Source: Mycolicibacterium peregrinum (GTDB taxonomy: Bacteria > Actinomycetota > Actinomycetes > Mycobacteriales > Mycobacteriaceae). From it: 48,335 nucleotides of DNA. The notes beneath the pieces are model-generated. The model had not been told where the DNA came from. It saw only the letters and a program-made list of their open reading frames with translations, and did no database searches. Shown in pieces: positions 1 through 7,961 of this stretch. Each line of letters opens with the position of its first letter. The first letter of the stretch is position 1. Position numbers and translations under genes: made by a program. Where the stretch lies: assembly GCF_001665785.1 (NCBI RefSeq), contig NZ_LZSO01000007.1:1-48335 (forward strand), in the 5' to 3' direction.

Positions 1-68
1 CGGAAGCTAAGCCTGCCAGCGCCGATGATACTACCCTCTCGGGTGGAAAAGTAGGACACCGCCGAACA
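1..68 (+). rRNA. rrf: 5S ribosomal RNA, 3' part (cut by window edge)
   Basis: The first ~68 bases match the 3' half of a mycobacterial 5S rRNA: the stretch beginning CGGAAGCTAAGCC, the GATGATACTAC segment, and the 3' strand GACACCGCCGAAC that closes helix I with the 5' end lying outside the window. It is the last gene of an rRNA operon whose 16S and 23S would lie to the left. The 3' boundary is estimated from the family and could be off by a few bases. A strong terminator follows 11 bases later. Confidence 0.93.
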
Positions 69-78
69 CAAATTAAGT

Positions 79-119
79 CCCGGGCCCTCCAATTTCGATT
101 GGAGGGCCCGGGCATTTTT
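79..119 (+). terminator. rRNA operon intrinsic terminator
   Basis: A perfect 15-bp stem (79-93 with 98-112) is closed by a TTCG tetraloop and followed by C and five T. The UUCG loop and GC-rich stem make this a textbook intrinsic terminator for the rRNA operon. Confidence 0.95.
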
Positions 120-141
120 GTATGTGCAGACCGATAGTTAA

Positions 142-177
142 AGGCGCGTTTTCAATTCGGTAATTGAAAACGCGCCT
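142..177 (-). terminator. Hairpin downstream of ogt, probable terminator
   Basis: A perfect 16-bp inverted repeat (142-157 with 162-177) has a 4-base loop. Read on the minus strand it lies 11 bases beyond the ogt stop and is followed by only three T, so it is a weak-tail hairpin terminator for the alkA-ogt operon. Together with the rRNA terminator it insulates two convergent units. Confidence 0.75.
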
Positions 178-187
178 CAGTCGTAGG

Positions 188-685
188 TCAATTGAAAAGT
201 GCCGGCATTGCGCGGCTCTTCTCCAATTCCAACAATGCACGCTTGCGGTCCAGTCCGCCGCCGTATCCGGTGAGGCTGCCATTGGCACCGATCACTCGAT
301 GACAGGGCACGATGATTCCGATCGGATTGTGCCCATTCGCCAGCCCGACCGCGCGTGATCCGCCCGGTGATCCGATCTGCCGGGCGATCTCACCGTATGA
401 GCAGGTCTCCCCGTACGGGATGGTCTGCAGCGCCTCCCACACGCGGCGCTGGAACTGGGTGCCCACCATGTCCAGTTCCAGGTCGAATTCAGTGAGGTCC
501 CCGCCGAAGTAGGCGGTCAGTTGGTCGACGGCGTCGGGAAATGCTGCGTCGTCGCGTTCCCACCCTTCGCGGCTCGGTTCATACGTCTGATCGACCATCC
601 GGAGGTGCATGAGCCGACCGTCGCGGCCGGCCAGGGTGAGGAGGCCGACCGGGCTGTCCATCGTGCGGTAGTGCAGTGTCGTCAT
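188..685 (-). CDS. ogt: Methylated-DNA--protein-cysteine methyltransferase
   Basis: 165-aa O6-alkylguanine-DNA alkyltransferase: it moves the alkyl group from O6-alkylguanine in DNA to its own cysteine in a one-turnover repair reaction. The active-site motif PCHR is visible, with the acceptor Cys at about residue 128. It is preceded by the HTH-like recognition region (YGETCSYGEIAR) and the conserved arginine-finger region GSRAVG. I chose the ATG at 685 because the open frame upstream of it lies inside alkA, and because ATGA overlap with the alkA stop indicates translational coupling. The length is normal for the family. It is the second gene of an alkylation-damage operon with alkA, as in M. 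tuberculosis. Confidence 0.95.
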   Translation of the reverse strand: MTTLHYRTMDSPVGLLTLAGRDGRLMHLRMVDQTYEPSREGWERDDAAFPDAVDQLTAYFGGDLTEFDLELDMVGTQFQRRVWEALQTIPYGETCSYGEIARQIGSPGGSRAVGLANGHNPIGIIVPCHRVIGANGSLTGYGGGLDRKRALLELEKSRAMPALFN

Positions 686-2175
686 GACTTCTCCTCTGGA
701 TCGTGCGGGGGCCATTCGTTCACCGCGTGGTCCAGGGTGGTCCACAGGTGTTGTGTCGCATAGGAGCGCCATGGGCGCCATCGGACGCTGTGCTCCACGA
801 GGCCGTTCGCGGGCATGCCCAAGTGTTCGGCAGCAGCGCGGACCCCGAGATCGGTGGCAGGGAAGGCATCTGGATCACCGAGGCCGCGCATCGCGATCAC
901 CTCTGTCGTCCATGGCCCCACCCCGGGAAGCGCAAGTAACTGCTCGCGGGCGCGGTCCCAATCGCAGCCGGGGTCCAGGACCAGATTGTCGGCGGCGATG
1001 GCGTCAACCATGGCGGCCACCGTCCGTCTTCGGGAGGCCGGCATCGCGAGATGCGCTGGATCCAGACTGACGAGATCGGTGACGTCGGGAAAGACGTGGG
1101 TCAAACCGCCCGCATCGTCGGAGATCGGTGTTCCATAGCCGGCGACAAGGCGACCCACATGCGTACGTGCGGCTTTGATCGAGACCTGTTGGCCGATCAC
1201 CACCCGGAGCGCGAGTTCGGTTTCGTCGACTGTGCGGGGAATGCGCTGTCCAGGCGCCTTGGCCACTACGGCCGCCAGTGCCGAATCTGCCTGCAGCGCT
1301 TCCACGACCGCCTCGGGGTCGGCGTCCAGGTCCAACAGCCGTCGGCACCGCGCAATGGCAGCCGAGAGGTCACGGAAATCGTCGAGCACCAACAGGCAGC
1401 GGACATGGTCTGGTTGAGGTGTCAGGCCCACAACGCCATGACCGTGTGGCAGTCGCAGGGTGCGCCGGAACTGCCCGTCGCGGACCTCTTCCAACCCCGG
1501 CACCGCGCTGGCCGCCAGATGGCCGAACAACCCTTCGTAAGAGAACGGGGTACGTACCGGTAGTCGCAGTGACACAACACCGGGAGCGGCCGAGACCGCG
1601 GTGGTGAATTTGCTCCGGGCCCGTTGGCGAAGCTGGGTGGGCGTGAGATCACACACCGTGCGAACGGTGTCGTTGAACTGCCGGATGCTGGCGAAACCAG
1701 CGGCGAACGCGACGTCGGCGAACGGGATCTCGGTGGTTTCGATCAGGACCCGAGCCGTCTGGGCGCGCTGGGCCCGAGCCAGCGCCAGGGGATTGGCCCC
1801 CAGTTCGGCCTGCAGGATGCGTTGCAGCTGGCGACTGGTGTACCCGACGCGGGTGGCCAGCCCCGTCACCCCTTCGCGGTCCACGATGCCGTCGGCGATG
1901 AGCCGCATGCACCGCGCCACGATGTCGCCGCGCACGTTCCATTCCGGGGAACCGGGGGAGGCATCGGGACGGCACCGTTTGCAGGCCCGGAATCCGGCCG
2001 CCTGGGCGGCCGCCGCGGTCGGATAGAACCGCATGTTCCGGGCGAAAGGTGGGCGTACCGGGCAGCTGGGACGGCAGTAGATGCCTGTGGTGAGCACGGC
2101 GGTGACGAACCAACCGTCGAACCGTGCGTCCTTGGACTGGACTGCCCGGTAGCAGCGGTCGAAATCTTCGTGCAT
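682..2175 (-). CDS. alkA: Ada-type regulator fused to AlkA 3-methyladenine DNA glycosylase
   Basis: About 497 aa. The N-terminal Ada metal-binding domain has four Zn cysteines (about C34, C38, C65, C68); the first is the expected methylphosphotriester acceptor. An AraC-type HTH follows (about 90-190). The C-terminal AlkA domain carries the helix-hairpin-helix LPGVGPWT and the catalytic Asp in PATDLGV (about D442). It should sense methyl damage, activate transcription, and excise alkylated bases. I used the ATG at 2175; an in-frame GTG lies three codons upstream, but M. tuberculosis AlkA also begins with MHxDF. It is the first gene of the operon with ogt and probably autoregulated through the Ada domain, which is inference from the family. 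Confidence 0.93.
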   Translation of the reverse strand: MHEDFDRCYRAVQSKDARFDGWFVTAVLTTGIYCRPSCPVRPPFARNMRFYPTAAAAQAAGFRACKRCRPDASPGSPEWNVRGDIVARCMRLIADGIVDREGVTGLATRVGYTSRQLQRILQAELGANPLALARAQRAQTARVLIETTEIPFADVAFAAGFASIRQFNDTVRTVCDLTPTQLRQRARSKFTTAVSAAPGVVSLRLPVRTPFSYEGLFGHLAASAVPGLEEVRDGQFRRTLRLPHGHGVVGLTPQPDHVRCLLVLDDFRDLSAAIARCRRLLDLDADPEAVVEALQADSALAAVVAKAPGQRIPRTVDETELALRVVIGQQVSIKAARTHVGRLVAGYGTPISDDAGGLTHVFPDVTDLVSLDPAHLAMPASRRRTVAAMVDAIAADNLVLDPGCDWDRAREQLLALPGVGPWTTEVIAMRGLGDPDAFPATDLGVRAAAEHLGMPANGLVEHSVRWRPWRSYATQHLWTTLDHAVNEWPPHDPEEKS

Positions 2176-2249
2176 GCGTTCCACGATGGCACGGCATCCC
2201 GCGCTGCACTAGCGGAAAAACGACATGGTCGTGGGGCTTGGCTCCCGGC

Positions 2250-2255
2250 TAGACT
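2250..2255 (+). promoter_or_regulatory. -10 box of glsA (leaderless pattern)
   Basis: TAGACT ends 7 nt before the GTG start at 2263. This is the mycobacterial TANNNT-N6/7-start arrangement in which the mRNA begins at the start codon. No clear Shine-Dalgarno is present. Confidence 0.6.
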
Positions 2256-2262
2256 TCGTCCT

Positions 2263-3546
2263 GTGGCCGAGCTGGTGCAGCAGTACCTGGACCGGATTCG
2301 TGCCCAGCAGATCGACATGCGGGATGGTGCCCTGGCAAGCTACATCCCCGAACTCGCCAACGTCGACCCCGAGGGTTTCGGGCTAAGCTTGTCGTCCTCG
2401 GACGGCTATGTCTACGAATCTGGCGATGCTGCAGTCGAGTTCACCATCCAGTCGATTTCGAAGCCGTTCACGTATGCCCTGGCGCTGGACCTGATCGGCC
2501 AGGATGCGGTCGACGCCAGGATCGGGGTGGAACCCTCCGGCGAAGCGTTCAACGAAATCAGCGTCGACGATGTGACAAAGACCCCGAAGAACCCGATGAT
2601 CAACGCCGGTGCGATTGCGGCGGTTTCGCTGATCCCCGGCGCGGGCCCCGACGAGCAGTTCAGCTACATCCATGAGTTCTACTCGGCATGTGCGGGCCGA
2701 CGGCTCGAGATCGATATGGATGTGTATGACTCGGAGAAGGCAACGGGCAACCGGAACCGGGCGATCGCCTATATGTTGGCCAGTTTCGGTGTGCTGGACG
2801 GTGATCCGGACGACGTGCTGGATGTGTACTTCCGTCAGTGTTCGGTAAAGGTGACCAGCACCGACCTCGCGCGCATGGCCGCCACGCTGGCGCGGGGAGG
2901 GCTCAACCCGTTGACCGGGAGACGGGTGATCGACGCAAACGTGGTGCGCCGCACCCTCAGTGTGATGGTGACCTGCGGGATGTACGACGCGACAGGCGAT
3001 TGGGTCAGCGCTGTGGGCATGCCCGCCAAGAGCGGTGTCGGCGGTGGCATCGTGGCGGTGCTGCCCGGCCAACTCGGGATCGGCGTCTACTCGCCGCGTC
3101 TGGATGCTCGCGGTAACAGTGTGCGCGGCGTACAGGTGTGCCGAAACCTGTCTTCGCAGCTGGGCTTGCACTTCCTCAGCGTCACCCGTGAGTCGTCGTC
3201 GACGTTGCGGGCGGTCTTCGACGCAGGCCCGGGCATCCGGGTCTACGAGGTCCAGGGAGACCTCTTGTTCGCCGGGGCCGAGCAGGTGCTGCGGACCGCC
3301 GACCACGACCGCGGTCGGTACGACGTGGCCGTGCTGGACGTCACCCGCGTCGACGACATCAACGATGCCGCGCGCGGCATGCTCACCGGATTGCGGGCCA
3401 ACCTGACCGCCGCAGGCAAGGAGGCGTATCTCGTCGACCCCGATGGTCGTGTGGTGCCTGCCGACCGGCGCGACGATTACGACGCCATCGTGTTCCGCAC
3501 GCTCGACGAGGCGATGGATGCGGCGCTGCGGTGGGGCGCAGGCTAG
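2263..3546 (+). CDS. glsA: Glutaminase with C-terminal STAS domain
   Basis: 427-aa protein in two parts. Residues ~1-310 are a beta-lactamase-fold glutaminase (glutamine + H2O to glutamate + ammonia). The Ser-xxx-Lys catalytic pair is visible in QSISKPF (about S64 and K67), followed by the NPMINAGA block (about N114) and the AKSGVGGG loop. Residues ~315-427 are a STAS-like domain with the pattern DVTRVDDIND. The N-terminal extension of the longer open frame overlaps alkA antisense and is not coding; the GTG at 2263 is supported by the leaderless -10. The gene is an insertion relative to the conserved alkA-cyclase order. It converges on the adenylate cyclase gene, sharing a CTAG that reads as TAG on both strands. 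Confidence 0.9.
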   Translation: MAELVQQYLDRIRAQQIDMRDGALASYIPELANVDPEGFGLSLSSSDGYVYESGDAAVEFTIQSISKPFTYALALDLIGQDAVDARIGVEPSGEAFNEISVDDVTKTPKNPMINAGAIAAVSLIPGAGPDEQFSYIHEFYSACAGRRLEIDMDVYDSEKATGNRNRAIAYMLASFGVLDGDPDDVLDVYFRQCSVKVTSTDLARMAATLARGGLNPLTGRRVIDANVVRRTLSVMVTCGMYDATGDWVSAVGMPAKSGVGGGIVAVLPGQLGIGVYSPRLDARGNSVRGVQVCRNLSSQLGLHFLSVTRESSSTLRAVFDAGPGIRVYEVQGDLLFAGAEQVLRTADHDRGRYDVAVLDVTRVDDINDAARGMLTGLRANLTAAGKEAYLVDPDGRVVPADRRDDYDAIVFRTLDEAMDAALRWGAG

Positions 3547-5147
3547 GCCGGCACAGCTACGCGGGTCGGCTCACCGAGGCCTCGTAGCGGCACCGACTCG
3601 CCCAGTGACCAACGAGCCCTTTCGGTTTCAGATGCATTGGCGATGGTGTCCGATGAGGCCACCAGGTGCCCGGGCACCTGCTTGGAGAAATCACACAACC
3701 GTGACGCCTCGTTGACCGGCTCGCCGATCACGGTGTATTCGAAGCGCTGTTTGGCGCCGACGTTCCCGGCCACCACCTGGCCGGCCGCTACCCCGATACC
3801 CGCCTCGAGCTCGGGCACCTCGGTACGCAGCCGACTCGCGATCGCGCGGGCGGCTCCCAGGGCCTCGTCTTCGGCGTTGGGCAGGGAGACCGGTGCGCCG
3901 AACACCGCGAGTATCGCGTCGCCCTCGAACTTGTTGACCAGGCCGCGGTGGTTGTCGACCTCGTCGACGATGACCGCGAAGAAGCGGTTGAGCAGGTCGA
4001 CCACCTCGACCGCGGGCCGCGTGGTGACCAACTGAGTCGAGCCGATCACATCGACGAAAATGACTGCGGCGTGGCGCTCCTCGCCGCCCAGGACGGGCTT
4101 CTCCTGTTCGGCCAGTGCGGCGACCTCGCGGCCGACGTGGCGGCCGAACAGATCCCGAACCCGCTCGCGCTCGCGCAAACCGTGCACCATCGAGTTGAAA
4201 CCGCGCTGCAGCTGGCCCAGTTCGGTGCCGTCGAACACCACCAGGTTGGTATTCAGATCACCTCGCTCGACACGGTTGAGCGCCGCACGCACCACGCGGA
4301 TCGGCGTTGCGGTCAGGTAGGACAGGATCCACATCAGCAGGAAGCCGAAGATCAATGCGAACGAACCGAGTCCGATGACGGCGTAAGCGAACTGGGTCGA
4401 GGTCAAGTTGTTGAGCGTCACGGAGAACATCGCGGCCAGCATGATGCCGAGGATGGGGACACCGGAGCTCAGCGCCCACACCACCATGGTGCGGCCCATG
4501 ATGCCCGGAGCCAGCCGGACCGGCGGCGGGCCCGCCTCCAGAGCCTGCGCGGCAACCGGCCGCAGGGCGAACTCGGTGAACAGGTGACAGCTGACCGACA
4601 CCACGATGCCGGGAAAAGTGATGCCCAGCAGGAACTTCGGAATGTAGTTGGTGTCGACCAGCCCGAAGAGCGTGGTCAGCAGGGCGGCGCCGAGCCCCCA
4701 CAGGACCAGCAGCACGCGCGTGAGGCGGAACGGGGCAAAGAAGGTATTGCGCTGGTCCGCGATCGTGGGTGGGCGTTCCTCGATGGCCCAGCGCACGTTG
4801 TCGATCACCCGGGTCGTCGCCCAGAACACCCCGACGATCAACGCCGAGGCCATGTAGACGGGGCCCACGATGAAGGTGATCCAGCGGACCTGCGGATCGA
4901 ACACACTCGGTGTCGGGAACAGTAGCGTGACGATGATCATCGAGATGCCGATACCGAGCAGGTTCACGAAGATCACGAACGTCGTGAGGATCACCTGGAT
5001 CCGCACCCTGCGCCGACGCTGGCTCTCCGAAACGCGGCCCAGCATCCACGATCCGTATTCCGGGGTGTCCGGGATCCGGCTGTTCTGGCGGGTGACACCC
5101 TCAAGGACGCGGCCCAGCCGTCGTGCCAGCGATTTGTCGGAGTTCAT
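3543..5147 (-). CDS. Membrane class III adenylate cyclase with HAMP domain
   Basis: 534 aa. An N-terminal cytoplasmic stretch is followed by about six hydrophobic helices (~50-290), a HAMP linker (LTATPIRVVRAALNRVERGD), and a C-terminal class III cyclase domain making cAMP from ATP. Visible catalytic residues are metal Asp ~D366 (FVDVIGST) and ~D410 (FEGDA), the purine-specifying Lys ~K406, and the transition-state Asn/Arg ~N479/R483 (VNEASRL). The second purine-binding position appears to be Thr (YTVIG, ~T472) rather than the usual Asp. It corresponds to the Rv1318c-Rv1320c family, which has three tandem copies in M. tuberculosis but one here. It diverges from nucS across 46 bp. Confidence 0.92.
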   Translation of the reverse strand: MNSDKSLARRLGRVLEGVTRQNSRIPDTPEYGSWMLGRVSESQRRRRVRIQVILTTFVIFVNLLGIGISMIIVTLLFPTPSVFDPQVRWITFIVGPVYMASALIVGVFWATTRVIDNVRWAIEERPPTIADQRNTFFAPFRLTRVLLVLWGLGAALLTTLFGLVDTNYIPKFLLGITFPGIVVSVSCHLFTEFALRPVAAQALEAGPPPVRLAPGIMGRTMVVWALSSGVPILGIMLAAMFSVTLNNLTSTQFAYAVIGLGSFALIFGFLLMWILSYLTATPIRVVRAALNRVERGDLNTNLVVFDGTELGQLQRGFNSMVHGLRERERVRDLFGRHVGREVAALAEQEKPVLGGEERHAAVIFVDVIGSTQLVTTRPAVEVVDLLNRFFAVIVDEVDNHRGLVNKFEGDAILAVFGAPVSLPNAEDEALGAARAIASRLRTEVPELEAGIGVAAGQVVAGNVGAKQRFEYTVIGEPVNEASRLCDFSKQVPGHLVASSDTIANASETERARWSLGESVPLRGLGEPTRVAVPA

Positions 5148-5180
5148 TGTGGCGTCAGCCTAGTTCGTCGCAACTGCCCT

Positions 5181-5186
5181 TAAGGT
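5181..5186 (+). promoter_or_regulatory. -10 box of nucS (leaderless pattern)
   Basis: TAAGGT lies 7 nt upstream of the GTG at 5194. This spacing decides the start: the GTG at 5185 overlaps the -10 box and cannot be used from this promoter. Confidence 0.65.
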
Positions 5187-5193
5187 GGATCGG

Positions 5194-5865
5194 GTGCGCC
5201 TTGTGATTGCCCAGTGCACCGTCGACTATGTCGGGCGGCTGACCGCCCACCTCCCATCAGCCCGCCGGCTGTTGCTGTTCAAGTCCGACGGTTCGGTCAG
5301 TGTCCATGCCGACGATCGCGCCTACAAGCCGCTGAACTGGATGAGCCCGCCGTGCTGGCTCACCGAGAACGACACCGACGGTGTGCCGGTGTGGGTGGTC
5401 GAGAACAAGGCCGGTGAGCAGCTGCGCATCACGGTCGAAGACGTCGAGCACGACTCCAGTCACGAACTCGGCGTCGATCCCGGGCTGGTGAAAGACGGCG
5501 TGGAAGCGCACCTGCAGGTGCTGTTGGCCGAACACGTCGAGCTGCTGGGCGCCGGCTACACGCTGGTGCGCCGTGAGTACCCGACCGCGATCGGTCCGGT
5601 GGATCTGATGTGCCGCGACGAGCTGGGCCGCTCGGTGGCGGTGGAGATCAAGCGCCGCGGCGAGATCGACGGGGTGGAGCAGCTGACCCGCTATCTCGAG
5701 CTGCTCAACCGCGATACCGTGCTGGCTCCGGTGGCGGGTGTGTTCGCTGCCCAACAGATCAAACCGCAGGCTCGAACGCTGGCCACTGACCGCGGAATCC
5801 GCTGTGTGACTTTGGATTATGACCAGATGCGGGGTATGGACAGCGATGAATACCGGCTGTTCTGA
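5194..5865 (+). CDS. nucS: Mismatch-specific endonuclease NucS/EndoMS
   Basis: 223 aa. NucS cuts both strands at mismatches and provides non-canonical mismatch repair in actinobacteria lacking MutS/MutL. The N-terminal dimerisation/DNA-binding domain begins [11 protein letters not shown]. The C-terminal RecB-like nuclease carries [10 protein letters not shown] (about D137) and VAVEIKRRG (about E151 and K153), the PD-(D/E)xK core. The start is GTG 5194, supported by the leaderless promoter and by the start of known mycobacterial NucS. The C-terminus MDSDEYRLF is the expected region for beta-clamp interaction. The stop overlaps the next start (TGATG), so the two are co-translated. Confidence 0.96.
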   Translation: MRLVIAQCTVDYVGRLTAHLPSARRLLLFKSDGSVSVHADDRAYKPLNWMSPPCWLTENDTDGVPVWVVENKAGEQLRITVEDVEHDSSHELGVDPGLVKDGVEAHLQVLLAEHVELLGAGYTLVRREYPTAIGPVDLMCRDELGRSVAVEIKRRGEIDGVEQLTRYLELLNRDTVLAPVAGVFAAQQIKPQARTLATDRGIRCVTLDYDQMRGMDSDEYRLF

Positions 5866-6146
5866 TGCGCCGTCGGCGTCGTGAGGATCGGCGGTTCGCG
5901 CCACCGCCGCCGTCACGTCGCGTCGAGACGGGGCCCGACGGTTACGACTACGAGGTGCGGGTGGTTACCGCCTCACGTGCGGTGAAGGTCTATCGATGCC
6001 CCGGATGCGACCACGAAATTCGTGTGGCCACCGCGCATGTGGTGGTGTTGCCGGTCGATGTCGGCGATGTCGATGACCGCAGGCACTGGCACACCGCCTG
6101 CTGGGCGAACAGGGCCAATCGCGGCCCGACGAGAAAGTGGTCCTAG
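5865..6146 (+). CDS. Conserved hypothetical protein (Rv1322-like), putative zinc-binding
   Basis: 93 aa. The Arg-rich N-terminus is followed by a compact domain with CPGCDHEI and HWHTACW: Cys-x2-Cys plus His/Cys residues that could bind one metal ion. The start ATG overlaps the nucS stop, which suggests co-expression with nucS and a possible link to it, though no function is established that I know of. It ends convergently with the epimerase gene, sharing a CTAG double stop. Confidence 0.85.
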   Translation: MRRRRREDRRFAPPPPSRRVETGPDGYDYEVRVVTASRAVKVYRCPGCDHEIRVATAHVVVLPVDVGDVDDRRHWHTACWANRANRGPTRKWS

Positions 6147-6619
6147 TGCTCTGAATCCGCGGCCGGCTCGACCAGCTCGATCAGCACGCCGCCGGCATCC
6201 TTGGGATGGATGAAGTTGATGCGCGAGTTCGCCGTGCCCTTGCGGGGAGCTTCGTAGAGCAGCCGAACTCCCTGGCTGCGCAGGCGCTCACTCAGTCCGT
6301 CGATGTCGCTGGTCCGGTAGGCCAGCTGCTGCAGACCGGGGCCGCTGCGATCGATGAACTTGGCGATCGTCGACTTCTCGTTCAGCGGGGCCAGCAGCTG
6401 GATCTGGGCGCTGCCCTTGGGGGCGCCGCGCACCGAGAGCATGGCCTCACGCACACCCTGATCTTCGTTGATCTCCTCGTGGAGGACGATCATGCCGAGG
6501 TGGTCGTGGTACCACTTGGCCGCGGCGTCCAGATCAGGGACGGCGATCCCGACGTGATCGATCGCCGTCACCAGCGCGGACGCGAGTGCGGGACGGGCAT
6601 CAACCTGATCGGCGGTCAT
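6143..6619 (-). CDS. mce: Methylmalonyl-CoA epimerase
   Basis: 158-aa vicinal-oxygen-chelate protein that interconverts (R)- and (S)-methylmalonyl-CoA, linking propionate/odd-chain and cholesterol side-chain catabolism to methylmalonyl-CoA mutase. The first metal His is in AIDHVGIAVPD (~H22), the second betaalphabetabetabeta module follows, and a C-terminal Glu lies in LIELVEP. The ATG at 6619 is chosen because homologs start there and a leaderless -10 (TACCGT) lies 6 nt upstream. The gene is divergent from the thiolase fadA4; both belong to acyl-CoA metabolism. Confidence 0.93.
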   Translation of the reverse strand: MTADQVDARPALASALVTAIDHVGIAVPDLDAAAKWYHDHLGMIVLHEEINEDQGVREAMLSVRGAPKGSAQIQLLAPLNEKSTIAKFIDRSGPGLQQLAYRTSDIDGLSERLRSQGVRLLYEAPRKGTANSRINFIHPKDAGGVLIELVEPAADSEH

Positions 6620-6625
6620 AACGTA

Positions 6626-6631
6626 ACGGTA
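6626..6631 (-). promoter_or_regulatory. -10 box of the epimerase gene (leaderless pattern)
   Basis: On the minus strand TACCGT is followed by 6 nt and the ATG at 6619. Confidence 0.55.
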
Positions 6632-6654
6632 ACCTCTACCTGAACGTTTGCGTA

Positions 6655-6672
6655 TGTGTGATCGCCCACACA
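6655..6672. promoter_or_regulatory. Inverted repeat in the mce/fadA4 divergent promoter region
   Basis: TGTGTG, 6-bp spacer, CACACA: perfect 6-bp arms between the two divergent genes. It could be a regulator half-site pair; no family can be assigned from sequence alone. Confidence 0.35.
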
Positions 6673-6680
6673 GCTCTTGG

Positions 6681-6694
6681 AACAAGGCCTTGGA
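6681..6694. promoter_or_regulatory. KstR2-like palindrome upstream of fadA4
   Basis: The site AACAAGGCCTTGGA contains the perfect palindrome CAAGGCCTTG. It matches the published KstR2 motif AnCAAGnnCTTGnT at every defined base except the last. It sits immediately upstream of, and touching, the GGAGG Shine-Dalgarno of fadA4. Regulation by a KstR2-type repressor is inference. Confidence 0.4.
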
Positions 6695-6702
6695 GGTAGG
6701 AA

Positions 6703-7896
6703 ATGACTGCGGATACTCGCACATCGGTGATCGTTGCTGGAGCACGTACTCCGGTTGGCAAATTGATGGGCTCATTGAAGGATTTTTCCGGCAGTGACCT
6801 GGGCGCGATCGCGATCCGCGGCGCCCTGGAGAAGGCGAAGGTCGATGCTTCGCTGGTGGACTACGTGATCATGGGCCAGGTGCTGACCGCCGGTGCCGGT
6901 CAGATGCCCGCTCGCCAGTCCGCGGTGGCCGCCGGCATCGGCTGGGATGTGCCTGCCCTGTCCATCAACAAGATGTGCCTGTCGGGCATCGATGCGATCG
7001 CGCTGGCCGACCAGCTGATCCGCGCCGGCGAGTTCGAGGTCGTCGTCGCCGGCGGGCAGGAGTCGATGAGCCAGGCGCCGCACCTGCTGCCCAAGAGCCG
7101 TGAGGGCTACAAGTACGGCGATGCGACGCTGGTCGACCACCTGGCCTACGACGGTCTGCACGACGTGTTCACCGATCAGCCGATGGGCGCACTCACCGAG
7201 CAGCGCAACGACGTCGACAAGTTCACCCGCGCCGAGCAGGACGAGTTTGCTGCTCAGTCACACCAGAAGGCCGCCGCGGCATGGAAGGACGGGGTGTACG
7301 CCGACGAGGTGGTGCCCGTGTCGATCCCGCAGCGCAAGGGTGACCCGATCGAGTTCGCCGAGGACGAGGGCATCCGGGCCAACACCACCGCCGAATCGCT
7401 CGGCGGCCTGCGTCCGGCGTTCCGCAAAGACGGCACGATCACTGCCGGCTCGTCGTCGCAGATCTCCGACGGTGCGGCAGCGGTAGTGGTGATGAGCAAG
7501 GCCAAGGCGCAGGAGCTGGGCCTGGACTGGCTGTGTGAGATCGGTGCCCACGGTGTGGTGGCGGGTCCGGACTCGACGCTGCAGAGCCAGCCGGCCAACG
7601 CGATCAAGAAGGCCGTCGAGCGCGAGGGCATCAGCGTCGATCAGCTGGACGTCCTCGAGATCAACGAGGCGTTCGCTGCGGTGTCGCTGGCCTCGACCAA
7701 GGAGCTTGGTGTCGATCCGGCCAAGGTGAACGTCAACGGCGGTGCGATCGCCATCGGTCACCCCATCGGGATGTCCGGTGCGCGCATCACTCTGCACGCC
7801 GCGCTGGAGCTGGCGCGTAAGGGGTCCGGCTACGCGGTGGCCGCGCTCTGTGGTGCCGGTGGCCAGGGCGATGCCCTGATCCTGCGTCGCCCGTAG
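6703..7896 (+). CDS. fadA4: Acetyl-CoA acetyltransferase (thiolase)
   Basis: 397-aa thiolase of standard length, catalysing thiolytic cleavage of or Claisen condensation between acyl-CoAs. Catalytic residues are visible: nucleophile ~C92 (INKMCLSG), ~H353 (GHPIGMSG), and the second Cys ~C383 in the CGAGGQGD block. The start ATG at 6703 has a strong Shine-Dalgarno, GGAGGTAGG, unlike many leaderless neighbours. It is divergent from methylmalonyl-CoA epimerase and preceded by two palindromes, one KstR2-like. The position and sequence match M. tuberculosis fadA4 (Rv1323). Confidence 0.95.
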   Translation: MTADTRTSVIVAGARTPVGKLMGSLKDFSGSDLGAIAIRGALEKAKVDASLVDYVIMGQVLTAGAGQMPARQSAVAAGIGWDVPALSINKMCLSGIDAIALADQLIRAGEFEVVVAGGQESMSQAPHLLPKSREGYKYGDATLVDHLAYDGLHDVFTDQPMGALTEQRNDVDKFTRAEQDEFAAQSHQKAAAAWKDGVYADEVVPVSIPQRKGDPIEFAEDEGIRANTTAESLGGLRPAFRKDGTITAGSSSQISDGAAAVVVMSKAKAQELGLDWLCEIGAHGVVAGPDSTLQSQPANAIKKAVEREGISVDQLDVLEINEAFAAVSLASTKELGVDPAKVNVNGGAIAIGHPIGMSGARITLHAALELARKGSGYAVAALCGAGGQGDALILRRP

Positions 7897-7931
7897 TTAA
7901 CCGACGACTCAAAACGACGCTGTGTAGTAGC

Positions 7932-7961
7932 TGGCCGCCACTTCGGGCACAATGGCGGCCA
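7932..7961. repeat. Perfect 9-bp inverted repeat at the start of the DUF3817 gene
   Basis: TGGCCGCCA at 7932-7940 is mirrored by TGGCGGCCA at 7953-7961 with a 12-bp spacer; the second arm ends on the A of the chosen ATG. It could be a fadA4 transcript-end hairpin (no T-run follows) or an operator over the start of the next gene. Confidence 0.45.

Noticed and set aside
3948..4925. Plus-strand open frame (325 codons) antisense to the adenylate cyclase
   Set aside because: The cyclase has complete catalytic motifs; the antisense product is Asp/Glu/His/Arg-rich low complexity.
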